From Paenibacillus sp. J5C2022 (GTDB taxonomy: Bacteria > Bacillota > Bacilli > Paenibacillales > Paenibacillaceae), in contig NZ_JAOQJC010000031.1 in assembly GCF_025567625.1 (NCBI RefSeq), positions 1-64,000 of the forward strand: DNA of 64,000 nt, given 5' to 3'. A program made the translations under genes and the position numbers. Under the pieces are notes generated by a model that was not told the DNA's origin, did no database searches, and was given only the letters and a program-made list of their open reading frames with translations. Below are positions 9,362 to 19,109 of the stretch, one piece after another (the stretch's first letter is position 1; each line of letters starts with the position of its first letter).

Positions 9362-12300
9362 ATGCATTATTATTCCAGATTTCGCAAGCTTGTAGTCGCA
9401 ACCGCCGTATCGGCCATGGCAGTAACCATGATGCCCGCCGGCTTTGCTATCCAGATATCTCACGGCGCCGGCGGCGCTAATCCGCCGACCGATCCTTTCC
9501 ATATTGGAATATTCAATCCGCCGGCACCCATTCATACGAACCAAGTTACTTACGGGCAGATCGCCGACATGAACGTCAACTTCATCGTCGGCGGCAACAG
9601 CAATCATTATTACGATGTCAATCACATAGCGCTGGATTTGGCTGAGCAGAACGGGCTGCAGATTCTGGTATCCGACGCACGCTTCAGCTGGGATGAACCA
9701 ACCGTGGACCAGAACGAGGGAGAAGAGTGGGGTACGGTCAGCCAATCGCAGTCCTGGGGCCAAACCTTCCAAGCACCGAATCGCGGCACGGATTGGGGAC
9801 TCAATTATGCATCGCTTGACATCGACCAGTCGACATGGCCGGCCGATACCAACTTGACATTGACCTTGTACGACAGTCCGGCCAAAGGGACGACGATTGC
9901 ATCTGCTTCGCGTGTTACGCCGACTGCTCCCGCTGACGAACCTACAGTATTCTGGCTGCTGACTCGCGTGCAGATGGGAACACCATATTATATGGAGCTG
10001 ACGAGCGACAATGCGGCAAGCGCGTCACTTCGTCTCAGTGACGAGAATCCGTATGCGGATGGCGATGCATATCGGGATGGCGTTCTGGAGACGGGCAGCG
10101 ATCTGGCTTTCAAAGTGTTATTTTCTGAATCCGCTTTCAAAGACGGCGGCCAACCTTCGTTGGAAACACTGCAGCAAATCGTGGACGATTATGGCGATCA
10201 TCCTGCTCTGATGGGTTACAACTTGTATGACGAGCCCAGCTCTATTCTGATGCCCCAACTTGGCAATATGGTTCGTACGCTGCGGGATCTGGACACCGAT
10301 GCCATGTCTCTGGTCAATTTGTGGCCCAGCGACGCGGACGTCAGCTTGACGGGCATGGAACTGAATCGCGACGGTTCGGTGCTGAACAGCACCACGCCGA
10401 TCGGACAGACTTTCACAACCAAAGCATACGAGAATGAAATTACAACCGTGCAATGGGCTATTCCATACGATCAATGGGGACCAGGGGAAGCCGTCACCTT
10501 AACGCTATACGATTCCGTGAGCAAAGGTCAGCAGCTGGCGCAGACCACGCTTGGAGCGCCTACGGCGCAAACGCTGCATCAGACCTTCGAGTTGAACGCA
10601 ATGGTCGAACCTAATACTTCCTATTATATGGAGCTGACGCACAACGGCGGCCATGACAATTTCTTTGGCGTTTGGCGTTCCGCGCCGGGAGTGGAATGGT
10701 ATGCGGGCGGCCAAGCCTATGCAGGCGGCAGCGCCATGGAATCCGACTTCTGGCATGCCTTCAACCTGGATGTCGAGCCTTTCTCCTATGAGGATTACGT
10801 CTATCGTTGGGTCAGAGCCGATCCCGATGTGATGCTGCATGACTATTATCCGTATTATTACGACGGCACCGTCTCGGATGAATACTACAACAATTTGGAG
10901 ATTGTCCGGCGCCAAGCGCTTGCCGGCGAGATTGATTTCTGGACGTTCCTGCAATCTGTCGGCGTCGGCACTTGGCTGAGACCGCCCAGCAAGGACGATC
11001 TGCGACACAATATTTATACGAATTTGGCTTACGGCTCCAAAGGTTTGATTTATTTTACCTACTGGCATCCTGTTTATGAAGGCTTCATCGACTCCATTAT
11101 CGATCCGAGCGGTAATCGGAATCCGTCCTACTATTGGGCGCAGGAGCTGAATGCAGAGGTGCTCGGGCTGGGAGACACGCTGAACCGACTGCATTCGCTG
11201 GCGGTGTATCATACGGGCGCGGCACCGGCAAAGACGACTACGTTGCCTGGAGAGTTTTTTTGGCAGCCCGCGGATATGCAGCAGCCATGGATTATTTCTT
11301 ATTTCAAGGACGAAAGCGATCGCAAGTATGTGATGGTCGTCAACCGTAATGAGACAGCCAATCAGACCGGCACCTTCACGTTGACGACGAATCCGGGACA
11401 AGTGACGGAAGTGTCCAAGGCGAGCGGACTGGAGGTCGGAACCGACTACAACTATTTGTCTGGCGTACTGAATGCTGGAACCTTCCTGCCGGGCGAAGGC
11501 AAATTGTTCGCCATCGAAGAGGAACCTGTGAATTATGCTCCGACAGCTCAGGATCAGACACTGAATGTGCTGCAGAATCATCCTGCAGCCGGCTTGCTGC
11601 AAGGGTCGGACATAGAGAACAGTCCACTCGCTTATTCCATTGTTTCCAATGGGCAGAAAGGAGTGGCGACGATTGTCGATGCGGCTACCGGTGCATTCAT
11701 TTATACGCCTGATGCGACTGCTGACGGCTCGGATACGTTCTCGTTCCAGGTGAACGACGGCAATCTGGATTCCAACATTGCGACTGTAACGATTCACTTG
11801 ACGCCGGAGCTGGCTGTAACGGTTGAGCCGGGTACGACGACGGGCAGCACGAAAGTGTCGGCATCCGTAGCGGCCGATCATACTCTGGCTGTGTCGCTGG
11901 AGGATGAAGCTGTCCCCGTTCCTTCTGTCGGGGGAATCCCGGAGCAAGTGACGGGCGATGCTGCATCCTCCGCAGCGAGAATTGAAATAGGTGCGGCTGC
12001 TGCAGGCAAGCATATCGCAGCTTATGAACTGGATCCCCTTGGTCGTGTGGTGAAATTCGCAGCCGTCGAACTGTCGGCCAGTCATATCAAGCAAGGAGGC
12101 AGCAGCAGCGGGTACGTCTATATTCCCGTTACCGGCGGTGGCTCGGGGCCTGACTCACCGAGGGATACGGATAATTCGGGGGAAGAGAATAGCACGGAAC
12201 AACCGGGCAATGAGAATTCGGGAGCGCCAGGTCCCTCTACAAGCGTTCAGCATGAATTCCATGACGCAGACCATCACTGGGCGTATTCATCCATTGTGAC

Positions 12301-12787
12301 GGCTCGCGAACGCGGAATCGTTGACGGCTATGCGGATGGATCGTTCAAGCCCGATCGCCGAGTGACCCGAGCGGAGTTTGTTGTGATGCTGCAACGGGCG
12401 ATGAAAAGTGAAGGTGCGGAGTCAAATGCAACTTTCTCCGATTTGGATAAGGCCGGGGAGTGGGCTCGGTCCGGCATGCTGAAGGCGGTAGAGGCCGGCT
12501 GGATTGGCGGTTATACGGACGGCACCTTGCGGCCCGATGATCCTGTCAGTCGAGCCGAGGTAGCGGTTATTCTGGCGCGGGCTCTGTCTCTAGCGCTTGA
12601 GCCGGCCGAGCGGACGGGTTTTGCGGATGACGGACTTATTCCGGTCTGGAGTAAAGGGGCTGTAGAAGCGGCGAGAAAGCTCGGATTGCTGAAAGGCCAA
12701 TCGAACAATTCCTTTAATCCGCTTTCCCCTCTGTCTCGCGCAGAGGCGGTAACGCTGCTGGTTCGCTTGACGGACAACGCTTCGTAA
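9362..12787 (+). CDS. SLH-anchored giant with TIM-barrel-like glycosidase core, module 1
   Basis: Secreted cell-wall protein, about 1141 residues. A signal peptide occupies the first 30 or so residues. A barrel-like core carries LMGYNLYDEP (candidate acid E291) and later TWLRPPSKDDLR, then AYGSKGLIYFTYW. Two similar beta-sandwich modules (TLTLYDS and YYMELT motifs) are inserted between barrel segments. A cadherin/VCBS-like Ig domain lies near 723-816. A Ser/Gly/Pro/Glu linker precedes three SLH repeats (about 963-1141) that bind pyruvylated wall polymer. The start is ATG 9362 after GGGAG; a TTG at 9317 is upstream of this site. It closes the module 1 operon and shares its core with the protein at 26534. 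It probably cleaves or binds the polysaccharide outside the cell. Confidence 0.75.
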   Translation: MHYYSRFRKLVVATAVSAMAVTMMPAGFAIQISHGAGGANPPTDPFHIGIFNPPAPIHTNQVTYGQIADMNVNFIVGGNSNHYYDVNHIALDLAEQNGLQILVSDARFSWDEPTVDQNEGEEWGTVSQSQSWGQTFQAPNRGTDWGLNYASLDIDQSTWPADTNLTLTLYDSPAKGTTIASASRVTPTAPADEPTVFWLLTRVQMGTPYYMELTSDNAASASLRLSDENPYADGDAYRDGVLETGSDLAFKVLFSESAFKDGGQPSLETLQQIVDDYGDHPALMGYNLYDEPSSILMPQLGNMVRTLRDLDTDAMSLVNLWPSDADVSLTGMELNRDGSVLNSTTPIGQTFTTKAYENEITTVQWAIPYDQWGPGEAVTLTLYDSVSKGQQLAQTTLGAPTAQTLHQTFELNAMVEPNTSYYMELTHNGGHDNFFGVWRSAPGVEWYAGGQAYAGGSAMESDFWHAFNLDVEPFSYEDYVYRWVRADPDVMLHDYYPYYYDGTVSDEYYNNLEIVRRQALAGEIDFWTFLQSVGVGTWLRPPSKDDLRHNIYTNLAYGSKGLIYFTYWHPVYEGFIDSIIDPSGNRNPSYYWAQELNAEVLGLGDTLNRLHSLAVYHTGAAPAKTTTLPGEFFWQPADMQQPWIISYFKDESDRKYVMVVNRNETANQTGTFTLTTNPGQVTEVSKASGLEVGTDYNYLSGVLNAGTFLPGEGKLFAIEEEPVNYAPTAQDQTLNVLQNHPAAGLLQGSDIENSPLAYSIVSNGQKGVATIVDAATGAFIYTPDATADGSDTFSFQVNDGNLDSNIATVTIHLTPELAVTVEPGTTTGSTKVSASVAADHTLAVSLEDEAVPVPSVGGIPEQVTGDAASSAARIEIGAAAAGKHIAAYELDPLGRVVKFAAVELSASHIKQGGSSSGYVYIPVTGGGSGPDSPRDTDNSGEENSTEQPGNENSGAPGPSTSVQHEFHDADHHWAYSSIVTARERGIVDGYADGSFKPDRRVTRAEFVVMLQRAMKSEGAESNATFSDLDKAGEWARSGMLKAVEAGWIGGYTDGTLRPDDPVSRAEVAVILARALSLALEPAERTGFADDGLIPVWSKGAVEAARKLGLLKGQSNNSFNPLSPLSRAEAVTLLVRLTDNAS

Positions 12788-12860
12788 GCGGGCTTCATAT
12801 GCGGTGGGGCACGATTTTGGAGCAAAAGCGGCTTCTACCGTAACATGTCAATCAAACATA

Positions 12861-12900
12861 AGAAGGGCCGGGGCATGTACACCCCGGCTCTTATCTTTGT
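12861..12900. terminator. Bidirectional terminator between convergent genes
   Basis: A GC-rich stem (GGGCCGGGG with CCCCGGCTC, allowing G-T pairs) with an eight-base loop lies between the converging surface protein and dehydrogenase genes. It is followed by TTATCTTTGTTT on the plus strand. Confidence 0.8.
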
Positions 12901-12909
12901 TTCTGCCTG

Positions 12910-13914
12910 TTATAGTTTTTTGTTATCGCTTCGCCAATCCAGTACGACACCGAGATAGAAAGCGGACCTATCCATAATCAACTGCCAGGCTTCCGCAGCC
13001 TGTGCCGCCGGGAACGTATGCGTAATAAGAGACGCGGGCTGAAGCCATCCGTCGCGAATTCCTGCCAGCGTCTCATCCATCCGCTCGGTCGTCCAGCCGG
13101 ACGGGCAATGAAGCGTTATCTCTTGCCCGCGAAGCTCTTGAATATCGACCATTCCTTCGGAGCCCAGAAATCCGGCGGATACGAAGTGGCTGTTCAGCTT
13201 CATCGCGGGTTTCAGCATACGGAAGGTATCCATGCTGCCGACCGTATCGACGACAATCGCCAGATCCGTTCTGCCTTCGAGCCATTGCTCCAACGATTGC
13301 TTCTTTACATTAATCGAGTGGATAGCGGGAGGAAGCAAGGACAATCGCTCATCATGCCGTCCCAGAACGGTAACTTCCGCTCCCCGGTGCGCCAGCGTCT
13401 GGGCGGCCCATTGCCCGACCATGCCGTCTCCGATCACGACCGCCTGTTCGCCGCTTGCGACGGCGGGGCGAATGCCGCAATTGTAGCCGACCTGCGTTAG
13501 GACCATGCCGCTATAGGCGATTGGATCGGCGCCTTCGGGAAGCTTCCATACCTGGCTCGCGGGCGTGACGGCTGGACTGACATGCCCGCCGTAATCAAAT
13601 TTCATGCCATTCACTGCGCTGATGGATGCGAATACCCGGTCGCCCGGCTTCAGATGGCGCACCTGTTCCCCTATGCTCCTCACGATGCCAACCTTCTGAT
13701 AACCCGCTACCTGTGGGAAGGGCAGCTCGTCGCCGGGCCGCGTCACTTGTTCCCCCGAAATCCGCTCGCCATACAGAAAGGAGGATTCCGTCCCATTGCT
13801 GATCCATGAATAGTCCAGATCGATAACGACATCCTCCGGCCCCGGTTCCGGAACCTCAATTTCCATAAAGCGAACCTGTCTGACATCCCTGAATACGACG
13901 GCGTTAGCTCTCAT
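12910..13914 (-). CDS. Medium-chain dehydrogenase-like protein lacking the zinc GHE motif
   Basis: MDR-superfamily oxidoreductase, about 334 residues. The N-terminus (MRANAVVFRDVRQVRFMEIE) and SNGTES motif recall the BchC/sorbitol-type branch. The Rossmann nucleotide motif VVIGDGMVGQWAAQ lies in the middle. The usual zinc ligands are replaced: the loop Cys is in a SNGTE context and GHE is GYQ, so zinc-dependent catalysis is doubtful. The start is ATG 13914, preceded by GAGGG at 8 bases; it overlaps the previous dehydrogenase stop by 11 bases, so the two are translationally coupled. A sugar or polyol substrate is inferred only from context (AraC regulator and GH78 gene). Confidence 0.75.
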   Translation of the reverse strand: MRANAVVFRDVRQVRFMEIEVPEPGPEDVVIDLDYSWISNGTESSFLYGERISGEQVTRPGDELPFPQVAGYQKVGIVRSIGEQVRHLKPGDRVFASISAVNGMKFDYGGHVSPAVTPASQVWKLPEGADPIAYSGMVLTQVGYNCGIRPAVASGEQAVVIGDGMVGQWAAQTLAHRGAEVTVLGRHDERLSLLPPAIHSINVKKQSLEQWLEGRTDLAIVVDTVGSMDTFRMLKPAMKLNSHFVSAGFLGSEGMVDIQELRGQEITLHCPSGWTTERMDETLAGIRDGWLQPASLITHTFPAAQAAEAWQLIMDRSAFYLGVVLDWRSDNKKL

Positions 13915-14884
13915 TTCGGCTGCCCTCGGCTGCATCGACAAAGTCAGTTGGCGGATATGCGTATACCTTGATAGCTTCCTGTTTGTTCAGCAGCTCTATC
14001 GTCTCGCGATAGCGATAGAAGGGGACGTGGTGCGTTTGCAGGCAATCCGTATTAAGCCCCTTATTCACCACAAGATCCAGCAGAAGAGCTTGATCTTGCT
14101 CGTCGAATTTCCGGTACCTGTAGGATTCAAGTCTAATTCCTTTGAACCAAAGATGCTCCCCGTAGCGTACCTCGCCCTTCAATACGCCAAAGATAACGAG
14201 ATGACTGTCGATTCTCTCAAGCAATCCTTGCACGGAAGCGGAGGCTCCGACGCAATCGTAGCCCAGATCGAAGCGTTCCTCTCCAAGGTCGTCAACATGC
14301 TTGGCCAGTCCAAGCCCCAAGCCGTTCACCAGCTCGATCCGTTCACGATTAATATCAATGGCGGTTACCTTGGTTGCGCCGAGCAGTCTGGCAGCTTGCA
14401 TAGCCAACATGCCGGCTGGACCAAGACCGGACACCAGCATCGACTTGCCGGCGAGATCGCCGAACTGAAGCAAGCCAATCAACACACATTTCAACAATTC
14501 GAATGACACCGCTTGCTTCCATTCCACCTCATCCGGCAGCTTGATCAGCTCATGCTCGCGGTAATGCAGATATTCCGCGTAGGCGCCGTTTCCTTCCAAA
14601 TGTTCCAGGGAGGCTACTCGGTCGCCAACTTTCAAAGCTCTGATCCCGCTGCCTACCGCAACGACAGTTCCCGCTATCTCATGCCCCGGAAATCCGGGAA
14701 GAAGAGGGTAGTCCGGCTGTTTGGCCGCATCGAACATGTCCTTGCCGCCCATCATGCTCATATCCCAACGCGGACATGTGGAGGCGATTTCGATTTTTAC
14801 CGTCACCTGATCCTCTCGCGGTTCAGCAAGCGGCAGGTCAATTATTTGATACGCATCTTTCCCGGTGATCTGTAACGCTTTCAT
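13904..14884 (-). CDS. Zinc-dependent medium-chain alcohol/polyol dehydrogenase
   Basis: MDR-superfamily dehydrogenase, about 326 residues. It has the catalytic zinc ligands C37 (STCPRWD) and H68-E69 (GFPGHEIAG), and a Rossmann motif LVSGLGPAGMLAMQAA with downstream acidic residue IDINRERIE, suggesting NAD preference. The four-Cys structural zinc lobe is missing. ATG 14884 is preceded by AAAGGATGGGTTGGG; an in-frame upstream ATG at 14917 is less likely. It sits between the AraC regulator and the coupled second dehydrogenase, all on the minus strand. The likely job is oxidation of a sugar alcohol or aldose released by the neighbouring glycosidases. Confidence 0.8.
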   Translation of the reverse strand: MKALQITGKDAYQIIDLPLAEPREDQVTVKIEIASTCPRWDMSMMGGKDMFDAAKQPDYPLLPGFPGHEIAGTVVAVGSGIRALKVGDRVASLEHLEGNGAYAEYLHYREHELIKLPDEVEWKQAVSFELLKCVLIGLLQFGDLAGKSMLVSGLGPAGMLAMQAARLLGATKVTAIDINRERIELVNGLGLGLAKHVDDLGEERFDLGYDCVGASASVQGLLERIDSHLVIFGVLKGEVRYGEHLWFKGIRLESYRYRKFDEQDQALLLDLVVNKGLNTDCLQTHHVPFYRYRETIELLNKQEAIKVYAYPPTDFVDAAEGSRNES

Positions 14885-15057
14885 CCCAACCCATCCTTTG
14901 TCACAACATATTTTCATCTTCCTGTTTTAAGTGTACAGGGGAGTGGAAAGTGTGTCTTTGCACGCTATACACCTATCCGTGATCGTACAGCTCAATGGAG
15001 AAGCAACGTGACGGCGATAATGGATTCAGGTTTGCACGATATTGACATTATGGAAGG
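14885..15057 (-). promoter_or_regulatory. Gap upstream of the dehydrogenases with repeated TTTGCACG
   Basis: This 173-base gap holds two identical octamers TTTGCACG (14957-14964 and 15031-15038, same orientation, 74 bases apart). They flank the place where a promoter for the dehydrogenase pair would sit. They are candidate half sites for the neighbouring AraC regulator. No clear -35/-10 pair is seen. Confidence 0.3.
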
Positions 15058-15954
15058 TTAAGCATTCAGAGGGTGAGCAATCCGGTAGGCGTTCGGCGTC
15101 ATGCCCGTCAATTTTTTGAACAGTCGATTATAAAATTTGATGTCCCTGTACCCGACTTGCTGGGCAATTGTCGTCACCTTGGCTGTGGTCGAGCTTAATA
15201 GCCGACAGCTTTGCTCAATGCGGCACTTGTGGATGTATTCCAGAAAGGTCATGTCGAAGCATTCCTTGAATCTTCTTCGGAAATGCCGCTCGCTGAGTCC
15301 GGCTTCATCCGCGTATTGCTGCGCGCTGCCTGGATTGGAGGCGTCCACGCGAAGCCTCTTGGCGATGACGTACATTACCTCATCCGTATCCCTTCTTCGG
15401 ATGGGGAGCAGGGGGCCGGGAGGGAGTGATGCGGCATCTAGGCGAGTGAAGGGTATGAGCAGCCGGATCAGCTCCGCTTGAATAAGCGGGATGTAATTGG
15501 CGTGTTGTCGTTGGAATTCCTCCAGCATGACATTGAAGCTGTTCTGGAACTGTCCGTCACGGTCGTGAAGCCGGCTCCAGGATTGCTCGGGAAAGCCCGA
15601 TTGAATAAGTCGGCGCAATTGGAGATCAGGTTCATAGGCTTGTATGAGTCGTTCCGCAAAGCTTTGATCAAAAATGCAGTTGTATACGATTAACCGTCCT
15701 TCTCCGGGAACGGGCGTGGAGGGGCGGAACACGTGGGATACCCCTTCCGGCAAGTAGAACAGATCGCCTTTCGCCACTGGAATGGTGACGTCTTCAATGT
15801 AATGGTAGCCTCTTCCCTCGCTTACGTAGCACAGCTCGGTAAATTCGTGTCGATGCTGCTCCAGGCGGAATGACTCCGTTACGCGGTTCACATATACGGG
15901 CTGGCCGGGATAAAGATACATACCGTTGCTAGTCACAAGCACATGTTTTTTCAA
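15058..15954 (-). CDS. AraC-family regulator with cupin sensor domain
   Basis: Transcription regulator of 298 residues. The N-terminal cupin-like domain has HRHEFTELCYVSEGRGYHYI and GDLFYLPEGVSHVF, typical of sugar-binding AraC regulators. The C-terminal double HTH has LSERHFRRRFKECFDMTFLEYI and VGYRDIKFYNRLFKKLTGMT. The start is TTG 15954 with GGGGGG about 7 bases upstream. It is divergent from the GH78 gene, with a 158-base shared promoter region, and upstream of two dehydrogenases on its own strand. It probably controls both. Confidence 0.88.
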   Translation of the reverse strand: MKKHVLVTSNGMYLYPGQPVYVNRVTESFRLEQHRHEFTELCYVSEGRGYHYIEDVTIPVAKGDLFYLPEGVSHVFRPSTPVPGEGRLIVYNCIFDQSFAERLIQAYEPDLQLRRLIQSGFPEQSWSRLHDRDGQFQNSFNVMLEEFQRQHANYIPLIQAELIRLLIPFTRLDAASLPPGPLLPIRRRDTDEVMYVIAKRLRVDASNPGSAQQYADEAGLSERHFRRRFKECFDMTFLEYIHKCRIEQSCRLLSSTTAKVTTIAQQVGYRDIKFYNRLFKKLTGMTPNAYRIAHPLNA

Positions 15955-16112
15955 GATAGTCCCCCCTAATGGCTGCCGTAATCGGCCTATTCATGTCCGG
16001 AACGAACCTGCTATTGGTCCGGATCGCCCCTTCTTTCGTCTGATGCATCCATTATAATAAAAATATTCCGAAATTGGCATTATTCATTTGGCGTCAAAGA
16101 AGGAGAGGAGAT
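15955..16112. promoter_or_regulatory. Divergent promoter region AraC / GH78
   Basis: TATAAT lies at 16053-16058 on the plus strand, preceded at 16 bases by TTCTTT (16031-16036, weak -35), pointing to the GH78 gene. The same AT-rich core reads TATAAT on the opposite strand toward the AraC gene. An AraC-controlled divergon is likely. Confidence 0.45.
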
Positions 16113-19031
16113 ATGAACATGAATGGGACTTTATTATCAGATTGGCAGGCATCATGGATATGGGGGTCCGGGGAGCCAAGCCCAAGAAACGAATGGCGCT
16201 GCTTTCGCCGGTCCTTTACGCCTATGGAAACTATGGAAGGGGCAACGGTACGTATTACCGCGGATTCCCGTTACGTCTTGTTCGTCAATGGCACGCAGCT
16301 TGGGAGAGGCCCTGTTCGCTCCTGGCCTTCTCAGCTGGCGTATGACGAATATGAAATTGGACATTTGTTGAAGCAAGGGGAGGAAGCCGTCATCGCGGTG
16401 CTGGTCATGCATTACGGCATCTCCACTTTCCAATATTTAAGAGGTCGCGGCGGACTATTGCTGCAGATGAAGAAGCCGCACAATGAAGCGGGCGGGGACT
16501 TGTGCGATTCCACCGGGCAGACCGTCGTGACTGACGCTTCGTGGAAGACCGCGATTCACCAAGGGTACGATTCCAACACGTCGCGCATATCGTGTCAGCT
16601 CTCCTTCACGGAAGTCGTTGACGCGAGAGCATGGGACGATGCCTGGGTGAAGCCCGGGTTCGACGATAGCCAATGGGAAGAGGCGACGGTTATTGGCTCG
16701 GCCGGAATGGAGCCTTGGAGAAGTCTGATCGAGCGAGACATTCCCTATTTGACCGAAGAGCCGATTTATCCTTCGCGGGTCGAGGGGATAAGCGGCGTTC
16801 AGCCGCCTGCCTGGAGCGCTGTCCTTGATCTGTATGGACTGATGGCTCCGAACAGCGGCAATCATTCCAACAATGCATCCTTCAGCGCTTATATCGCGGT
16901 GACGGTAGTGATGGACAAGTCCGCTTCTTTCACAATAGGCATTCCCGATCCCGGACGTATTGACCCTGTCATTCGCATCGACGGACGTTTGTACCAGAAG
17001 GACAGCTATCGGGGCGAGGACCCCGAGCGGTATTTGAATGTCGAGCTGGATGCAGGAGAGCATCTCATTCTGATTGACGTAACGGGGCGCAGTCATGGGC
17101 ACGGCTTCCATATCGGCTTCGATAGCGATGCGCCGTTCCGGCTTCAGGCGCCTGCAGGGTACGGCGAAGAATCCTCCCCGGTGCCGTTTATTCTAATCGG
17201 ACCGTTCGATACAGCGGAATATATCGATCATCGGGAAGAGCCGCTTTTCAACTCCGCACATCCCGTCTATGAAGCTGTTCAAGCGGTTGCCGCCGTGAAC
17301 GACCTACAGCCGTTCGAAGCATGGATTCAACCGTTCCCTGAATGTTATATGAACCGAAATGCCGTGTTCGTTTCTTGTATCTGGAAGAAAGCGGAGTCGC
17401 CGCAGCCGATGCCTCCATCCCTGCAGCATGCCGTTCTGGCGGGATCAAACGCCGCATTGCTGCCTGTCGTCAGCGGGATGGATACCGAGATCGTCATTGA
17501 TTTCGGCAGGGAGCTGTCGGGCTACATCGCGTTCGATCTGGATGCATCGGGAGGAACTGTCGTTGATATGTACGGGGTTGAATACAGGAAGGAAGGATGG
17601 ATTCAGCATACGTACTCGCTGGACAACACGCTTCGCTATGTGTGCCGGGAAGGAAGACAGAGCTACGTATCGTATGTCAGGCGCGGCCTTCGTTATCTGA
17701 CGGTTACCGTTCGCGGGGCTTCCAGACCGGTCAAGCTGTTCGAGGTGAAGATGCTTCAGAGCAACTATCCCGTCGCGAACGTCGGAAGCTTCCGCAGCAG
17801 CGATGCTATGCTGAACAGCATCTGGACGATTAGCCGGGATACGACCCGCCTCTGCATGGAGGACACATTCGTGGATTGTCCGGCATACGAGCAGGCTTAC
17901 TGGGTCGGCGACGCGCGCAATGAAGCGCTCGTCAATTATTACGTCTTCGGCTCCAAGGAGATCGTAGAGCGATGCCTGAAGCTGGTTCCCGGCTCCGCCT
18001 TTCAGACCCCATTGTACGCGGATCAAGTGCCGAGCGGCTGGAACAGCGTCATTCCCAACTGGACGTTCTTCTGGGTGACGGCTTGTCTGGAGTATTATCG
18101 TTATGACGGACGCGACACGTTCCTTCATGACATTTGGCCTCATGTGAGGATGACGATGGAGCAGTATTTGCGCTATATCAATGCCAAGGGCGTATTTGAA
18201 TTCCAAGGCTGGAATTTGCTGGACTGGGCCCCTTTCGAGCAGCCTGCTGAAGGAATCGTGACGCCGCAGAACATGTTTCTTGCGAGAGCGCTGCGTCACG
18301 CCGCCGAGATCGGCGAGCTGGCGGGCGAGAAGTCGCAAGCGGAGCGTTTCCGTGAGGAGGCGGAGAAGCTGAGCCGATCGATTAATGCGGTTCTATGGGA
18401 TGAAGAGCGAGATGCCTATGTGGACTGTATCCATAGCGACGGAAGCTTATCATCTACGTTAAGCGCGCAAACGCAAATTGTCGCTTATCTGTGTGACATC
18501 GCGTTCGGAGAAAGGCTGGAGATCGTTCAGCGTTATATTGTTGAGCCGCCCGAAGCATTCGTGCAGGTGGGCAGTCCCTTCATGTCCTTCTTCTACTACG
18601 AAGCGCTGGCCAAGCTGGGACGGCTGGATGTATTAATGGAGGATATGCACCGCAATTACGGCTATATGGTCGATAATGGAGCGACTGCCTGTTGGGAAAT
18701 GTACCCTTGGAGCGGATGCTATATTGACCCGAGGGTGTTGACTCGAAGCCATTGCCACGCTTGGTCGGCAGGTCCGGCTTATTTCCTCGGCGCTTATGTC
18801 CTTGGCGTGCAGGGGGCGGAGCCGGGCTGGTCCAAAGTAGTGATATCGCCCCAGACATGCGGGCTTCAGTGGGCATCCGGCTCGGTGCCTCTGCCAGACG
18901 GCGGCCGTGTCGATGTATCCTGGCGAGTCGAAGGGGAAGGGCGGTTGAAGCTGAGCATCGGGGCGCCCGCGCATGTGGACATTACAACCGTCGCGCCCGA
19001 AGGATACGAGATGAGCGTTGAACGCCGCTGA
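16113..19031 (+). CDS. GH78 alpha-L-rhamnosidase-like enzyme
   Basis: Protein of about 972 residues resembling GH78. N-terminal beta domains carry the ADSRYVLFVNGTQLGRGP pattern, and an (alpha/alpha)6 barrel follows. The family signature is present as FVDCPAYEQAYWVGDARNE, giving candidate acidic residues D588, E593 and D600; the C-terminal beta domain carries GHSHAWS-like SHCHAWSAGPAYFLG. There is no signal peptide, so it acts on imported oligosaccharides in the cytoplasm. Start ATG 16113 follows AGGAGAGGAG; ATG 16119 is also possible. It is divergent from the AraC gene and ends at a strong terminator before module 2. The exact sugar (rhamnose or related) is not proven. Confidence 0.85.
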   Translation: MNMNGTLLSDWQASWIWGSGEPSPRNEWRCFRRSFTPMETMEGATVRITADSRYVLFVNGTQLGRGPVRSWPSQLAYDEYEIGHLLKQGEEAVIAVLVMHYGISTFQYLRGRGGLLLQMKKPHNEAGGDLCDSTGQTVVTDASWKTAIHQGYDSNTSRISCQLSFTEVVDARAWDDAWVKPGFDDSQWEEATVIGSAGMEPWRSLIERDIPYLTEEPIYPSRVEGISGVQPPAWSAVLDLYGLMAPNSGNHSNNASFSAYIAVTVVMDKSASFTIGIPDPGRIDPVIRIDGRLYQKDSYRGEDPERYLNVELDAGEHLILIDVTGRSHGHGFHIGFDSDAPFRLQAPAGYGEESSPVPFILIGPFDTAEYIDHREEPLFNSAHPVYEAVQAVAAVNDLQPFEAWIQPFPECYMNRNAVFVSCIWKKAESPQPMPPSLQHAVLAGSNAALLPVVSGMDTEIVIDFGRELSGYIAFDLDASGGTVVDMYGVEYRKEGWIQHTYSLDNTLRYVCREGRQSYVSYVRRGLRYLTVTVRGASRPVKLFEVKMLQSNYPVANVGSFRSSDAMLNSIWTISRDTTRLCMEDTFVDCPAYEQAYWVGDARNEALVNYYVFGSKEIVERCLKLVPGSAFQTPLYADQVPSGWNSVIPNWTFFWVTACLEYYRYDGRDTFLHDIWPHVRMTMEQYLRYINAKGVFEFQGWNLLDWAPFEQPAEGIVTPQNMFLARALRHAAEIGELAGEKSQAERFREEAEKLSRSINAVLWDEERDAYVDCIHSDGSLSSTLSAQTQIVAYLCDIAFGERLEIVQRYIVEPPEAFVQVGSPFMSFFYYEALAKLGRLDVLMEDMHRNYGYMVDNGATACWEMYPWSGCYIDPRVLTRSHCHAWSAGPAYFLGAYVLGVQGAEPGWSKVVISPQTCGLQWASGSVPLPDGGRVDVSWRVEGEGRLKLSIGAPAHVDITTVAPEGYEMSVERR

Positions 19032-19044
19032 AGAGCGGGTCGGC

Positions 19045-19084
19045 AGGATGGTCCGAGAGTAAATCTTGGGCCATCCTTTTTTTG
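19045..19084 (+). terminator. Terminator after the GH78 gene
   Basis: AGGATGG pairs with CCATCCT in a long stem and is followed by seven Ts. Confidence 0.9.
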
Positions 19085-19109
19085 GGCAGAGATTCAAAGA
19101 CGGCGCAAG

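Noticed and set aside
10505..12094. 529-codon minus-strand frame
   Set aside because: It lies wholly opposite the SLH-anchored giant, whose domains and composition are convincing; the antisense frame has no recognisable motif.
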